This document shows positions 1 through 9,371 of a DNA stretch of 64,000 nt, piece by piece. The DNA lies in NCBI RefSeq assembly GCF_001676875.1, contig NZ_JYKA01000022.1, positions 22,075-86,074 of the forward strand, in the 5' to 3' direction. The position numbers and the translations under genes are program-made. The DNA is from Chromobacterium subtsugae (GTDB lineage Bacteria > Pseudomonadota > Gammaproteobacteria > Burkholderiales > Chromobacteriaceae). The notes beneath the pieces were generated by a model. That model was not told the origin of the DNA. It searched no databases and saw only the letters and a list, made by a program, of their open reading frames with translations. Each line of letters begins with the position of its first letter. The first letter of the stretch is position 1.

Positions 1-1020
1 CGCCATCGCCGCCAGGCCAAACGCCCCCTCGCGCAGCAGAATGTGCAGATAGTACTGGCGGTTTTCCGTGGCCAGCGCCTCCGCCCGCGCGGAAACCATC
101 GCCTGCAACTGCTGCAACGCCGAGGTCAGCTGCCGCAGATTGAGCGGGTAGTCGGCGGCCTGGCTGAACTTCAGCCTGCCGTCCAACTGTTCCAGCTGCA
201 GCTGCGCCAACAGCTGCAGCTTGCTGGCAAGACGGGTCAGCTGGATGAACTGCTGAGCCAGCCTGACATCCCGCACGCTGTCGACTCTGGGCTGGAGCTT
301 GCCCAGCGTCAGCATGCCGGCCGCCAGCCGCCGCGCCAGATCCTCCTCCATCCTACGATCCAGCCGGTGGTCCAGCTCCGCGCGCAGCACCAGCGCCTGC
401 GCATTGGAGCGCAGCCAGTAGTCCAGTATCCACACATCCTGCGTCAGCCAGGCCAAGTCGTTGATCCTGGCGTCGCCGCTGGCCGCCATCTGCACCACGG
501 AGTCGTCCACCAGATGCTGCACCTGCTCCTGCACGTCGCGGGTCTGCTCGTACAGGCTGGTGGTCAGCGCCTCGTTCGGGCCGGAGCTCGACTGCCACAC
601 CGCCTTGGCCTGCACCCGCAGCTGTTGATACTGGCGGAATAGCTGCTGCAGCCGGGCGATCTTCTCGCTGGTCCGCGCTTCGTCGCGGCCATGCAGCGAA
701 GTGACCATGGCGAGGAAGCGCTCGTCCACCAGCCGAGACAGCCGGTCCAAGGCTGCCAGGGTCGCGGCGTCCGGCTGCCGTCCCAGCAACAGCGCCCGCA
801 GCTGGCCGCTTTCCTGATGCTGGATATCGGAGAAGCGATACAACAGGCTGCTGTCCTGATTCAGCTCCACCAGCCGGTCGGCCTGCCGGTATTCGCTCCA
901 GGCCGTCACCTGCAGCTGGACCATCACGCCGGCCTGCAGAATGCCCAGCAGCAGCACAATGGCCAGCACGCTCCGGCCTATCGCCATCGCCTGGCTATGG
1001 CGCGCCTTGGGTTGCAGCAT
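1..1020 (-). CDS. Membrane sensor protein, N-terminal part (cut by window edge)
   Basis: The minus strand is open from an ATG at 1020 to the window edge (340 codons), so only the N-terminal part is visible. It begins with a short basic segment, a hydrophobic helix at about residues 14-34, then about 290 residues of Leu/Gln/Arg-rich helical sequence typical of a periplasmic sensor module. A second hydrophobic stretch begins at the window edge. The ATG lies one base after the stop of the upstream response regulator, so the genes are translationally coupled. By position it is probably a sensor histidine kinase or hybrid kinase partnering the two receiver proteins. The kinase core is outside the window, so a chemoreceptor or cyclase output cannot be excluded. 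Confidence 0.7.
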   Translation of the reverse strand, partial: MLQPKARHSQAMAIGRSVLAIVLLLGILQAGVMVQLQVTAWSEYRQADRLVELNQDSSLLYRFSDIQHQESGQLRALLLGRQPDAATLAALDRLSRLVDERFLAMVTSLHGRDEARTSEKIARLQQLFRQYQQLRVQAKAVWQSSSGPNEALTTSLYEQTRDVQEQVQHLVDDSVVQMAASGDARINDLAWLTQDVWILDYWLRSNAQALVLRAELDHRLDRRMEEDLARRLAAGMLTLGKLQPRVDSVRDVRLAQQFIQLTRLASKLQLLAQLQLEQLDGRLKFSQAADYPLNLRQLTSALQQLQAMVSARAEALATENRQYYLHILLREGAFGLAAMA

Positions 1021-1021
1021 G

Positions 1022-1756
1022 CTAATGCCTTGCCGCGGAAGAGCTCGCCACCGCGTCCAGGCTTTCGGTGACGAAAATCTGCGCCACGCCGTAGCGCTCG
1101 CTGAAGTCTTTCAGCACCGCCAGCTGGTTGGCCGAAATGGTGGCGCCGCGCGGCAGCAGCAAATGGCCGGCCTTGCTGCGCAAGTCGCGCGTCAGATAGG
1201 AGCCCGGCTTGATCTTGTCCAGCGGCAGGCATTGCTCCGCCGGCTCTTCCTGATACACCGGCGCCCGGGTTTCGAACAGCTTGCCGAACACTTTGTTGTC
1301 GTAGTCGGTGCCGGTCGCGATGTTGTAGTAGCTGAATGGATCGATCTCCGGCCTGGGCCGGTGCATCGCGGCCTGGATCGCCTTCTCCACGTCGGCGGGC
1401 TTCGGCGGCTTCACCACGAAACCGTCGGCGTGCAGCTGGCTGGCCAGCACCACGTTGGAGCGGTCGGCGTGGCCGGACAGAAAGACGAAGGGCAGATTGG
1501 AGACGTTGGCGGTATGCCCGCAACGCAGCTCCTTCAGCAGATCCATGCCGTTCATCGGCAGCATCTGCACATCGCACAGCACGATGTCCACCATGCGGAT
1601 ATCCAGCAGCCGCATCGCCGTGGTGCCGTCGGCGGCCTGGAAGATATAGTCCGACTTGACCCCCATGTTCTGCAAGGCCTGGGATATCAGGGTCCTGACC
1701 AGCGTCTGGTCATCGACGATCATGATCCGCAACCGCGCCAGGTCGACCGAAATCAT
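1022..1756 (-). CDS. Response regulator, receiver domain plus C-terminal domain of unknown type
   Basis: A 244-residue protein with an N-terminal receiver domain (about 10-125). Acidic residues D15 and D16, phosphoacceptor D62, S94 and K116 followed by Pro are all in place, so it should be phosphorylatable. The C-terminal half (about 150-235) has no DNA-binding helix-turn-helix that I can see. It contains a GSYLTRDL...GHLLLPRGA segment like the small module that often precedes HD-GYP domains, but no HD-GYP follows. It sits 10 bases after the REC-EAL gene and 1 base before the membrane sensor, in one leftward operon. The output is unknown; a protein-interaction or c-di-GMP-related adaptor is an inference. 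Confidence 0.8.
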   Translation of the reverse strand: MISVDLARLRIMIVDDQTLVRTLISQALQNMGVKSDYIFQAADGTTAMRLLDIRMVDIVLCDVQMLPMNGMDLLKELRCGHTANVSNLPFVFLSGHADRSNVVLASQLHADGFVVKPPKPADVEKAIQAAMHRPRPEIDPFSYYNIATGTDYDNKVFGKLFETRAPVYQEEPAEQCLPLDKIKPGSYLTRDLRSKAGHLLLPRGATISANQLAVLKDFSERYGVAQIFVTESLDAVASSSAARH

Positions 1757-1766
1757 CGCGCATCCT

Positions 1767-2981
1767 TTACACTATGGTTCCGCTTGAGGCTGCCCGGTCG
1801 CCCTGGCAGTCCACGATGAGCCTGGCCAGATCCTGCTCCGCGACGACGCCGGCCAGCCCATCCCCCACTCCCTTGACGCACCCCATCGCCAGCGCCAGCT
1901 CCCTGCCCTCCTCGTCATCCACCCGGGTGGCGCAAACCGCGGTCTGCGACAAGCCGAAATGACGCAACAGACGAAAGGTGTGCGGATCTTCGCCCTGCAG
2001 GGTTTTCAGCCAGTGCAGGGTTTCCACCGGCACATTGACCTGGTCGAACGGAAACTTGAGCAGGTTGCCGATGGTCAGCGAGCCGATGCCGAACGCGTCC
2101 GCCGTCAGATGAAACCCCAGGTACTTGATCTTGGCGATGTTCTCGAAGCACAGCGCGTCGGAGCGCCGGCTCAAGCCGTCCGCCAGCTCGAAGCTCACCC
2201 GGCGCGGCGCGACGCCGTATTGCTGCACCAGGGTGAAACAGTGGTCGAACACGTTGTCGGCGCACAGGCACGCCTCGTCGATGCGGATGTGCATCTGGCA
2301 CTCGTCCTGGCCCGACGCCAGCGAAATGCCCTGCAATAGCTTGGCCATCCGCTCCACTATCGTTTCCAGGGCCACCGCCGACGCCATGCGCCGGCCCGCC
2401 AGCAGCGGCAGCAGATGATCGATGCCGCAGCGCCTCTCGCCCAACGCCAGCGCGCGCAGCGAAAAGCTGACCGGGCGGCGGTCGGCCAGCGTCACCACGG
2501 GAACGAACTCCAGCGCGAAGCGGTCGTCGCAGATATCGGCCAGCAGCGGCTCGATATCCAGTTGCGCCGGCGCCTCGGCGCGCTCCATTTCATTGAAAAT
2601 GCCGTTCAACATGGCGACGAATGCCTCGGCCGAATACGGCTTGGCCAGGAAGCGGGTGCAGGAGATGCCCAGATTGGCCGACATGTCGGCGATGGTCTGC
2701 AGGGTTTTGCCGTCATAGCCGGAGATGATCAGCAAGGCGGACTGGTAGCCCAGCCTGGCCACATTCTTGATGAAATCGATGCCGTTCATGCCCGGCATGC
2801 CGATATCGGTGATGACCAGCTGGTAGCCGCCTTCGGCGATGCTGCGCAGCGCCTCGGCCGGGTCGCTGAATTCGTCTATCTCCACCGCGAAACGGCTGAA
2901 GAAGCTGGCCTGGCGCGAGATCAGCTTCCGCAATACCAGCTGATCGTCCAGAATCAAAAAACGCTTCGGTTTCAGCTCCAT
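1767..2981 (-). CDS. Response regulator with degenerate EAL domain
   Basis: The receiver domain (about 6-125) has the acidic pair D12/D13, phosphoacceptor D59 and a KP motif. It is followed by an EAL-type domain (about 145-390). The catalytic signatures are eroded: the EAL-x-R position reads FSLRAL, the DDFG-type metal motif reads DAFGIG, and the KID-type motif reads QVNV. It is therefore probably an inactive c-di-GMP phosphodiesterase relic acting as a binding or interaction module. I chose the start at 2981 because GGGAAGGGG lies just upstream; an ATG eight codons earlier (3005) has no ribosome site. It is the first gene of the leftward signalling operon. Confidence 0.85.
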   Translation of the reverse strand: MELKPKRFLILDDQLVLRKLISRQASFFSRFAVEIDEFSDPAEALRSIAEGGYQLVITDIGMPGMNGIDFIKNVARLGYQSALLIISGYDGKTLQTIADMSANLGISCTRFLAKPYSAEAFVAMLNGIFNEMERAEAPAQLDIEPLLADICDDRFALEFVPVVTLADRRPVSFSLRALALGERRCGIDHLLPLLAGRRMASAVALETIVERMAKLLQGISLASGQDECQMHIRIDEACLCADNVFDHCFTLVQQYGVAPRRVSFELADGLSRRSDALCFENIAKIKYLGFHLTADAFGIGSLTIGNLLKFPFDQVNVPVETLHWLKTLQGEDPHTFRLLRHFGLSQTAVCATRVDDEEGRELALAMGCVKGVGDGLAGVVAEQDLARLIVDCQGDRAASSGTIV

Positions 2982-3288
2982 GCTAGACCGCCCCTTCCCA
3001 GGCATGGCAGAACCGGCCTTGCAGCACAGCTCGCCGGAAATGCCGCCTTACCGAAATTAAGCGCTGCGGAAAACCATCTGGGCGCGCCGGCTTCCCCACC
3101 GAGGGCCGGCTCCAAAACTAAGACATTCGCGTAAGACCAGACAGCGTAATACCATGTATAGGCTGACAAATTTGGCAGTACAAGACGGCCTTGCCGGCCG
3201 GCCGCGCGCTCGCGGCGCCGGTTTATGCCATGCGCCGCCGCTGCGGTATCATGGTCGGCCGCGACACCCATTCCGCAAGGAGAACCCC
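2982..3288. other. Divergent intergenic region between signalling operon and fliW
   Basis: About 300 bases between the divergent REC-EAL gene and fliW must contain both promoters. I see no convincing sigma-70, sigma-54 or sigma-28 match on either strand and no clear inverted repeat. The stretch 3120-3180 is the most AT-rich part and the likeliest promoter zone. Confidence 0.4.
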
Positions 3289-3732
3289 ATGCGTTTCGAT
3301 TCCGGCCAGCTTGGCAACGTAGAGGTGGACGAACAGACCATCCTCACCTTTCCCCACGGCATTCCGGCCCTGGAGAACTGCACGCGCTTCAAATTGTTCC
3401 ACGACGCCGCCCACAAAACGCCGCAGGTCTATTGGCTGCAGTCGCTGGACGACCCGGGCATCACTTTCAGCCTGGCGCTGCCCGAGCGGCTGGGCGTCCG
3501 CTTCCAGGTGGAGCTCACCGACGACGAAGTGGCGCAGCTGCAACTGCGCGGCCCGGAGGACGCCGCCATCCTGCTGATGCTGTACCGCCCGCTGGAAACC
3601 GAGCGCGATTCCCACCCGGCGCTGGGCCAGCTGCAGGCCAACCTCTGCAATCCGCTGGTGGTCAGCCTGTCGTCCCAGCGCGGCATCCAGAAAACCGGCC
3701 TCAAGATCGACATCCTGCTGCATACGCCATGA
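3289..3732 (+). CDS. fliW: Flagellar assembly factor FliW
   Basis: A 147-residue protein. The N-terminal ILTFPHGIPAL motif and the LQSLDDPGITF segment match FliW, which binds flagellin and, in other bacteria, antagonises the RNA-binding protein CsrA so that flagellin translation follows filament export. The start at 3289 is set by AAGGAG seven bases upstream; an in-frame ATG at 3154 lacks one. The stop codon overlaps the start of tag (ATGA), so the two are translationally coupled. FliW is usually found near csrA or flagellin, neither of which is in this window. Confidence 0.85.
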   Translation: MRFDSGQLGNVEVDEQTILTFPHGIPALENCTRFKLFHDAAHKTPQVYWLQSLDDPGITFSLALPERLGVRFQVELTDDEVAQLQLRGPEDAAILLMLYRPLETERDSHPALGQLQANLCNPLVVSLSSQRGIQKTGLKIDILLHTP

Positions 3733-4298
3733 ACGAGACCCAACGCTGCGCCTGGTGCGGCGACGATGCGCTGTACGTCGCCTACCACGACCAGGAATGG
3801 GGCCGGCCCGAGCGCGACGACCGCAAATTGTTCGAAATGCTGATTCTGGAAGGCGCGCAGGCCGGGCTGTCCTGGATCACCATCTTGCGGAAGCGCGAAG
3901 GCTATCGCGCCGCCTTCCACGGCTTCCACCCGGAAAAGGTGGCGGCGATGGACGAGGACGACGTCGAACGGCTGATGCAGAATCCCGGCATCGTGCGCAA
4001 CCGGCTGAAAATCCGCAGCGCCATCCGCAACGCCAAAGTGTTCCTGCAAATGCAGCGGGAACACGGCAGCTTCGCCGACTGGCTGTGGGGGCACGTGGAC
4101 GGCCAGCCGATTCTGCGCCGCCGCGACGACGAACGGGTGCCGGCCAGCACCGAGCTGTCGGACCATATCAGCAAGGAGTTGAAGAAAGCCGGGATGAATT
4201 TCGTCGGCAGCACGGTAGTCTATGCCTACCTGCAGGCCTGCGGCGTGGTCAACGACCACCTGGCCGGCTGCTTCCTGCACCCGCACGGCGACGCCTGA
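3729..4298 (+). CDS. tag: DNA-3-methyladenine glycosylase I
   Basis: A 189-residue protein, the usual length for TagI, which excises 3-methyladenine from alkylated DNA to start base-excision repair. The zinc-binding residues of the E. coli enzyme are conserved as C7, H20, H177 and C181. E41 in the LEGAQAGLSW motif matches the base-recognition glutamate. Motifs YHDQEWG, GLSWITIL and ACGVVNDH are clear. Translation starts inside the fliW stop (ATGA), so expression is coupled to fliW. A bidirectional terminator follows. Confidence 0.95.
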   Translation: MNETQRCAWCGDDALYVAYHDQEWGRPERDDRKLFEMLILEGAQAGLSWITILRKREGYRAAFHGFHPEKVAAMDEDDVERLMQNPGIVRNRLKIRSAIRNAKVFLQMQREHGSFADWLWGHVDGQPILRRRDDERVPASTELSDHISKELKKAGMNFVGSTVVYAYLQACGVVNDHLAGCFLHPHGDA

Positions 4299-4312
4299 GC
4301 GCCCGCCCATGA

Positions 4313-4342
4313 AAAACGGCCGCTGCGAACAGCGGCCGTTTT
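4313..4342. terminator. Bidirectional terminator between tag and clpB
   Basis: Perfect 13-bp arms (AAAACGGCCGCTG and its complement) around a CGAA loop, with A/T flanks on both sides. It serves the convergent tag and clpB genes. Confidence 0.85.
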
Positions 4343-4360
4343 CGCGCGCAGCGGCGACGG

Positions 4361-6940
4361 TCAGTCGAAAACCAGCTGGCCGTTTTTCGCCTCCACCAGC
4401 ACCGTGGACTTGGGCGGGTACTTGCCGGCCAGAATCGCCTTGGCCAGCGGATTTTCCAGTTCGGCCTGGATAGCCCGTTTCAGCGGACGCGCGCCGTAAA
4501 CCGGGTCGAAACCGGCCTCGGACAGCAGCGCCAGCGCCTCGCCGCTGATCTGCAGGTTCAGGTCCAGTTTGGCCAGCCGCGCCTCCAGGCCCTTCAGCTG
4601 GATGCGGGCGATGGACTGGATGTGCTTCTCGTCCAGGCCGTGGAACACCACCACCTCGTCGATGCGGTTGATGAATTCCGGGCGGAACTGGGTCTTCACC
4701 TCGGCCATCACGGCGAGCTTGATCACCTGGTAATCGTCGGTGGCCATCGCCTGGATCTGCTGGCTGCCGATATTGGACGTCATCACGATCACCGTGTTCT
4801 TGAAGTCCACGGTGCGGCCCTGGCCATCGGTCAACCGGCCGTCGTCCAGCACTTGCAGCAGCACGTTGAACACGTCCGGATGCGCCTTCTCCACCTCGTC
4901 CAGCAGGATCACGCTGTACGGCTTGCGGCGCACCTGCTCGGTCAGGTAGCCGCCCTCCTCGTAGCCGACGTAGCCCGGAGGCGCGCCGATCAGCCGGGCG
5001 ACGGAATGCTTCTCCATGTACTCGGACATGTCGATGCGGATCAGGTGCTCCTCGCTGTCGAACAGGAAGCCGGCCAGCGTTTTGCACAGCTCGGTCTTGC
5101 CGACGCCGGTCGGTCCCAGGAACAGGAATGATCCATACGGCTTGTTCGGGTCGGCCAGACCCGAGCGCGAGCGGCGGATGGCGTCGGCCACCGCGGTCAC
5201 CGCCTCGTCCTGCCCCACCACGCGCCGATGCAGCACGTCTTCCATGTGCAACAGCTTCTCGCGCTCGCCGGTCAGCATCTTGGACACCGGAATGCCGGTG
5301 GCGCGGCTGATCACCTCGGCGATTTCCTCGGCGCCCACCTGGGTGCGCAGCAGACGGTTGGGCTTGGCCTCGCCCTGCTCGCCGGCGGCCTCGGCCTCCT
5401 TCAAGCGCGCTTCCAGTTGCGGCAACTTGCCGTATTGCAACTCGGCCAGTTTCTGCCAGTCGCCCTTGCGCTTGAGGTCTTCCATATTCGCCTTCAGGCG
5501 GTCGATTTCCTCCTTGATGCTCTGCGAGCCTTGCTGGGCGGCTTTTTCCGCCTTCCAGATCTCTTCCAGGTCGGCGTATTCGCGCGATAGGCCGCTTATC
5601 TCGTCCTCGATCAGCTGCAGACGCTTTTGCGAAGCCTCGTCGCTCTCGCGCTTCACCGCCTCGCGCTCGATCTTCAGCTGGATCAGGCGGCGGTCGAGCT
5701 TGTCCATCGCTTCCGGCTTAGAATCCAGCTCCATCTTGATCTTGGATGCGGCCTCGTCGATCAGGTCTATCGCCTTGTCCGGCAGGAAGCGGTCGGTGAT
5801 GTAGCGCTGGCTCAATTCCGCGGCGGCGACGATGGCCGGGTCGGTGATGTCGACGCCGTGGTGGATTTCATACTTTTCCTGCAGGCCGCGCAGGATGGCG
5901 ATGGTGTCCTCGACCGATGGCTCGCCCACCAACACCTTCTGGAAGCGGCGCTCCAGCGCGGCGTCCTTCTCGATGTACTTGCGGTATTCGTCCAGCGTGG
6001 TGGCGCCGATGCAATGCAGTTCGCCGCGCGCCAAAGCCGGTTTCAGCATATTGCCGGCGTCCATCGCGCCTTCGGCCTTGCCGGCGCCCACCAGCGTGTG
6101 GATTTCGTCGATGAAGATCAGGGTCTGGCCGTCGTCTTTGGCCAGATCGTTCAGCACCGCCTTCAGTCGTTCTTCGAATTCGCCGCGGAACTTGGCGCCG
6201 GCGATCAAGGCCGCCAGGTCCAGCACCAACAGGCGCTTGTTCTTCAGGCTTTCCGGCACTTCGCCGTTGACGATGCGCTGCGCCAGGCCTTCGACGATGG
6301 CGGTTTTGCCCACGCCCGGCTCTCCGATCAGCACCGGATTGTTCTTGGTGCGGCGTTGCAGCACCTGGATGGCGCGGCGGATTTCGTCGTCGCGGCCTAT
6401 CACCGGGTCGAGCTTGCCCTGGCGGGCGCGCTCGGTCAGGTCCATCGTATATTTCTTCAAGGCTTCGCGCTGGCCCTCGGCGTCGGCGCTGTTGACGTTC
6501 TCGCCGCCGCGTACCGCGTCTATCGCCGCCTGGATCGACGCGTGGTTGCCGCCGTGCTCTTTCAGCAGGCGGCCGGTCTCGCCCTTGTCCTGGCTCAGCG
6601 CGGACAGGAACAGCTCGCTGGCGATGAATTCGTCGCCCAGCTTCATCGCGATCTTGTCGGCGGCGTTGAGCAGATTGGCCAGATCGCGCGACACGGTGAT
6701 CTCGCCGCCATGGCCCTGCACCCGCGGTAGCCGTTCGATGGCAGACTTCAGGCCGGCCTTCAGCGCCGGCACGTTGACGCCGGCGCGCGCCAGCAGGCCG
6801 CCGACGCCGGCTTCGGCGTCGTCCAGCATCGCCAGCAGCAGATGCTGCGGCTCGATATAGGCGTTGTCGCCCGCTACGGCCAGGCTTTGGGCGTCGCCCA
6901 GCGCCTGTTGGAATTTGGTGGTCAGCTTGTCGAATCGCAT
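4361..6940 (-). CDS. clpB: ATP-dependent disaggregase ClpB
   Basis: A full-length (859-residue) Hsp100 chaperone that works with DnaK to pull polypeptides out of aggregates. In order: Clp-N repeats (about 1-145), first AAA+ module with Walker A GEPGVGKT (206-213), long coiled-coil middle domain (about 405-525), second AAA+ module with Walker A GPTGVGKT (about 606-613) and the C-terminal D2-small domain. The GYVGYEEGG pore loop is present. A GGGAG site lies nine bases before the ATG. A consensus heat-shock promoter sits about 40 bases upstream. It is monocistronic, ended by the 4313-4342 hairpin. Confidence 0.98.
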   Translation of the reverse strand: MRFDKLTTKFQQALGDAQSLAVAGDNAYIEPQHLLLAMLDDAEAGVGGLLARAGVNVPALKAGLKSAIERLPRVQGHGGEITVSRDLANLLNAADKIAMKLGDEFIASELFLSALSQDKGETGRLLKEHGGNHASIQAAIDAVRGGENVNSADAEGQREALKKYTMDLTERARQGKLDPVIGRDDEIRRAIQVLQRRTKNNPVLIGEPGVGKTAIVEGLAQRIVNGEVPESLKNKRLLVLDLAALIAGAKFRGEFEERLKAVLNDLAKDDGQTLIFIDEIHTLVGAGKAEGAMDAGNMLKPALARGELHCIGATTLDEYRKYIEKDAALERRFQKVLVGEPSVEDTIAILRGLQEKYEIHHGVDITDPAIVAAAELSQRYITDRFLPDKAIDLIDEAASKIKMELDSKPEAMDKLDRRLIQLKIEREAVKRESDEASQKRLQLIEDEISGLSREYADLEEIWKAEKAAQQGSQSIKEEIDRLKANMEDLKRKGDWQKLAELQYGKLPQLEARLKEAEAAGEQGEAKPNRLLRTQVGAEEIAEVISRATGIPVSKMLTGEREKLLHMEDVLHRRVVGQDEAVTAVADAIRRSRSGLADPNKPYGSFLFLGPTGVGKTELCKTLAGFLFDSEEHLIRIDMSEYMEKHSVARLIGAPPGYVGYEEGGYLTEQVRRKPYSVILLDEVEKAHPDVFNVLLQVLDDGRLTDGQGRTVDFKNTVIVMTSNIGSQQIQAMATDDYQVIKLAVMAEVKTQFRPEFINRIDEVVVFHGLDEKHIQSIARIQLKGLEARLAKLDLNLQISGEALALLSEAGFDPVYGARPLKRAIQAELENPLAKAILAGKYPPKSTVLVEAKNGQLVFD

Positions 6941-6976
6941 GATTTGCGGCTCCCGTGAAAACTGTCGATGACTTCC

Positions 6977-7005
6977 ATCTTGGGGAGCCTGCCGGCCATT
7001 TCAAG
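6977..7005 (-). promoter_or_regulatory. Sigma-32 heat-shock promoter of clpB
   Basis: On the minus strand CTTGAAA (7005-6999) is followed after 13 bases by CCCCAAGAT (6985-6977). This closely matches the RpoH consensus CTTGAAA-N11-15-CCCCATNT. The start site would lie about 30 bases before the clpB ATG. Confidence 0.85.
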
Positions 7006-7057
7006 GGCGCCGCCGCGCCGGCGTTTGACCGCGCGCAAACCCGGCGGCTGCCGGGAA

Positions 7058-9088
7058 TCAAGCGCGGAACACCCGCACTTCCTGCTTCAGCGAGTCGGCC
7101 AGCTGCGCCATTTCGCCGGCGGTTTGCGCCGAACGCTCGGCTTCCTGATTGTGGGTTTCGGCCAACCGGGCCACCTGCGCCACCTGTTCCGCGATGTTTT
7201 CCACGGTCTGCCGCTGCGACGCCAGCTCCTGGTTGATGGCGGACACCACCGCCATCGAACGTTCGGCGTCGGCGACGATGGACCCCATCGCCTCCCGCGC
7301 CCTGGCGGTGATGGCCGCCCCTTCAGACGCGCAGCTCACCGACTGGCGCATCGCCTGCGCCGCCAGCGTCGCCGCCTGCTGCATCGCGGCGATCATTTCG
7401 CCTATCTGCCGGGTGGACTGGCTGGTGCGCTCGGCCAGCTTGCGCACTTCGTCCGCCACCACCGCGAAGCCGCGGCCCATCTCGCCGGCGCGCGCCGCCT
7501 CTATCGCCGCGTTCAAGGCCAATAGATTGGTCTGGTCGGCGATGTCGTGGATCACGTTGACGATGTCGCTGATCTGGCCGGCGTTGCTCTCCAGCGCCAG
7601 CAGGCTGTCGGCGGCGTTGTCCAGCGTCGCGGCGATGCGATTGACCTCGTCCACCGCCGCCGCCAGGCTGGCGCTGCCGTTCTGCGCCGCTTCGCTGGAC
7701 GCCTGCGCCACCTCGCTGGCCTCGCCCGCCACCCTTTCGATCTGCTCCACCCCGGCGATCAGCAGCTCGGTGTGCTGCGACATCTGCCGGGCGCTGTCGC
7801 GCTGCTCGCCCGACGAAGCCGCCGCCGCGCCGGCCTTGTGCGACAGATCCTGCGCCGCCCGGTCCAGGTCCAGCGCGTGATGGCTGGTGCGGTTGAGCGC
7901 CAGCTGGAAGCTGTCCAGCAGGCCGTTCAACGCATTGGCCATTTCGCCCATCTCGCCGCCCCGCCCCGTCGGCAGGCGGCGCTGCAGATCATGGTTGTCC
8001 TGAATGGACGCCACCTCGGCCACCAGTTGGCGCACCGGACGCGTCACCAGGATGCGGGTCGCGCCCCACAACGCCAGCGCCAGCACCGCCAGCAGCACGC
8101 CGCAGCCGGCGGCCAGCCAGGCGATCAGCATGCGGTTTTCGCGCTGCAGCTCGGACTCGGTTTCGTCGCTGACCAGCAGCCAGTTCCACGGCGCGAAGCT
8201 GGCGTAGGACAGCATGTGCGCGGCGGCGCCCTTGTCGCCGGGCAGGCGCACCGACAGATTGCCGCTGCCGCCCTTGAGCAGTTCGCGCAGATAGGGCTTG
8301 CCGTCGGCGTCCAGCGATTTGTCCACCGAACGGCCGTTCAGCCGCGGATGCAGCAGATAGCGGCCGAAACTGGCCGAAGCCGGATTGACATCGATCACGT
8401 CGATGTGGCCGCTATCCTCCAGCTTCACCTTGCCCAGCCGCACCAGCAGGCTGGCGATACCCTCGGTGGCGCCGACGCCGACGAAGGTGGCGCCTATCAC
8501 CTTGCCGTCGCCGTCCTTGATCGGGCTGTAGCTGGTGACGTAATCCTTGCCGTACAGATTGGCCAGGCCGATGTAGCCGTCGCCGGCGGCCAGCTTGGCG
8601 TAAGCCGGCGCGGCGCGCTCCAGCCGGCTGCCCAGCGCGCGGTTGCCGTTTTCCATCAGCAGCGTGGTGGACACGCGCACGAAGTCGTCTCCGTCGCGGA
8701 CGAAGATGGACGCGACATTGCCGCTGACCGCGGAAAAGTGGTCGACCATCCGGTTATTGCCGTTGACCGGCTCGCCGCCCATCAACAACGCCGGCGTCGC
8801 CGCGCCGGCCACATTGATCTTCTCTGCCGGATTCAGGCTGAAACCGCTCCTGAACTCGGCGAAGAACACTTTCTCGAATTGCCGGGTGGACAGGCGCAAC
8901 GATTCGTTGAAACCGTCCACCATGTTCAGCGACTGCGCCAGCAGCTGGGCCTGCACTTTCTGGGTGCGCTCCAGCATCAAGCGCTGGCTGAACACATACA
9001 AGGGATACAGGATCGCGCCGGCCACCAGCGCCATCAGCACTACCTGGGTCAATACCAGCCGACTGCCTATGCTGCTCGCTCGCCTCAT
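7058..9088 (-). CDS. Methyl-accepting chemotaxis protein with Cache sensor
   Basis: A 676-residue chemoreceptor. It has a membrane helix near residues 9-32, a periplasmic Cache-type sensor (about 35-295, containing [12 protein letters not shown] and [20 protein letters not shown]), a second membrane helix (about 315-340), a HAMP domain and a long cytoplasmic signalling coil. The hairpin tip reads [19 protein letters not shown]. Start 9088 is preferred because GGAGG lies just upstream; an ATG 14 codons earlier lacks a site. The ligand cannot be predicted. I see no sigma-28 promoter upstream. Confidence 0.93.
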   Translation of the reverse strand: MRRASSIGSRLVLTQVVLMALVAGAILYPLYVFSQRLMLERTQKVQAQLLAQSLNMVDGFNESLRLSTRQFEKVFFAEFRSGFSLNPAEKINVAGAATPALLMGGEPVNGNNRMVDHFSAVSGNVASIFVRDGDDFVRVSTTLLMENGNRALGSRLERAAPAYAKLAAGDGYIGLANLYGKDYVTSYSPIKDGDGKVIGATFVGVGATEGIASLLVRLGKVKLEDSGHIDVIDVNPASASFGRYLLHPRLNGRSVDKSLDADGKPYLRELLKGGSGNLSVRLPGDKGAAAHMLSYASFAPWNWLLVSDETESELQRENRMLIAWLAAGCGVLLAVLALALWGATRILVTRPVRQLVAEVASIQDNHDLQRRLPTGRGGEMGEMANALNGLLDSFQLALNRTSHHALDLDRAAQDLSHKAGAAAASSGEQRDSARQMSQHTELLIAGVEQIERVAGEASEVAQASSEAAQNGSASLAAAVDEVNRIAATLDNAADSLLALESNAGQISDIVNVIHDIADQTNLLALNAAIEAARAGEMGRGFAVVADEVRKLAERTSQSTRQIGEMIAAMQQAATLAAQAMRQSVSCASEGAAITARAREAMGSIVADAERSMAVVSAINQELASQRQTVENIAEQVAQVARLAETHNQEAERSAQTAGEMAQLADSLKQEVRVFRA

Positions 9089-9218
9089 CTTCCACGCCTC
9101 CGCCCTGCAGAACCTTCCATGGCCGCCCATCCGCCGACGCCCCCTTCCTCATCTTATTACAAGCCAGGCGCTCGGCAGCGCCGGTCTCGACACCCATGGC
9201 AGCGCGATGAGTTCATTG

Positions 9219-9230
9219 GCATTTAAATGC
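9219..9230. promoter_or_regulatory. Palindrome GCATTTAAATGC upstream of the chemoreceptor
   Basis: A perfect 12-bp AT-cored palindrome about 130 bases upstream of the chemoreceptor start, in the divergent gap with mnmC. It could be an operator; nothing else supports a function. Confidence 0.3.
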
Positions 9231-9371
9231 GCAAAATACATTCCCAAGCATTAGATAACGACAAGCGGCGGCGTTTGCGCGCCATCCATCTGGAACGGCT
9301 GTATTGGCCGTGCGACAATCCAGGCTGACAGAACAGAATCCGCCAGCCCGCCGGCCGCGGGCCCAGCCGCA

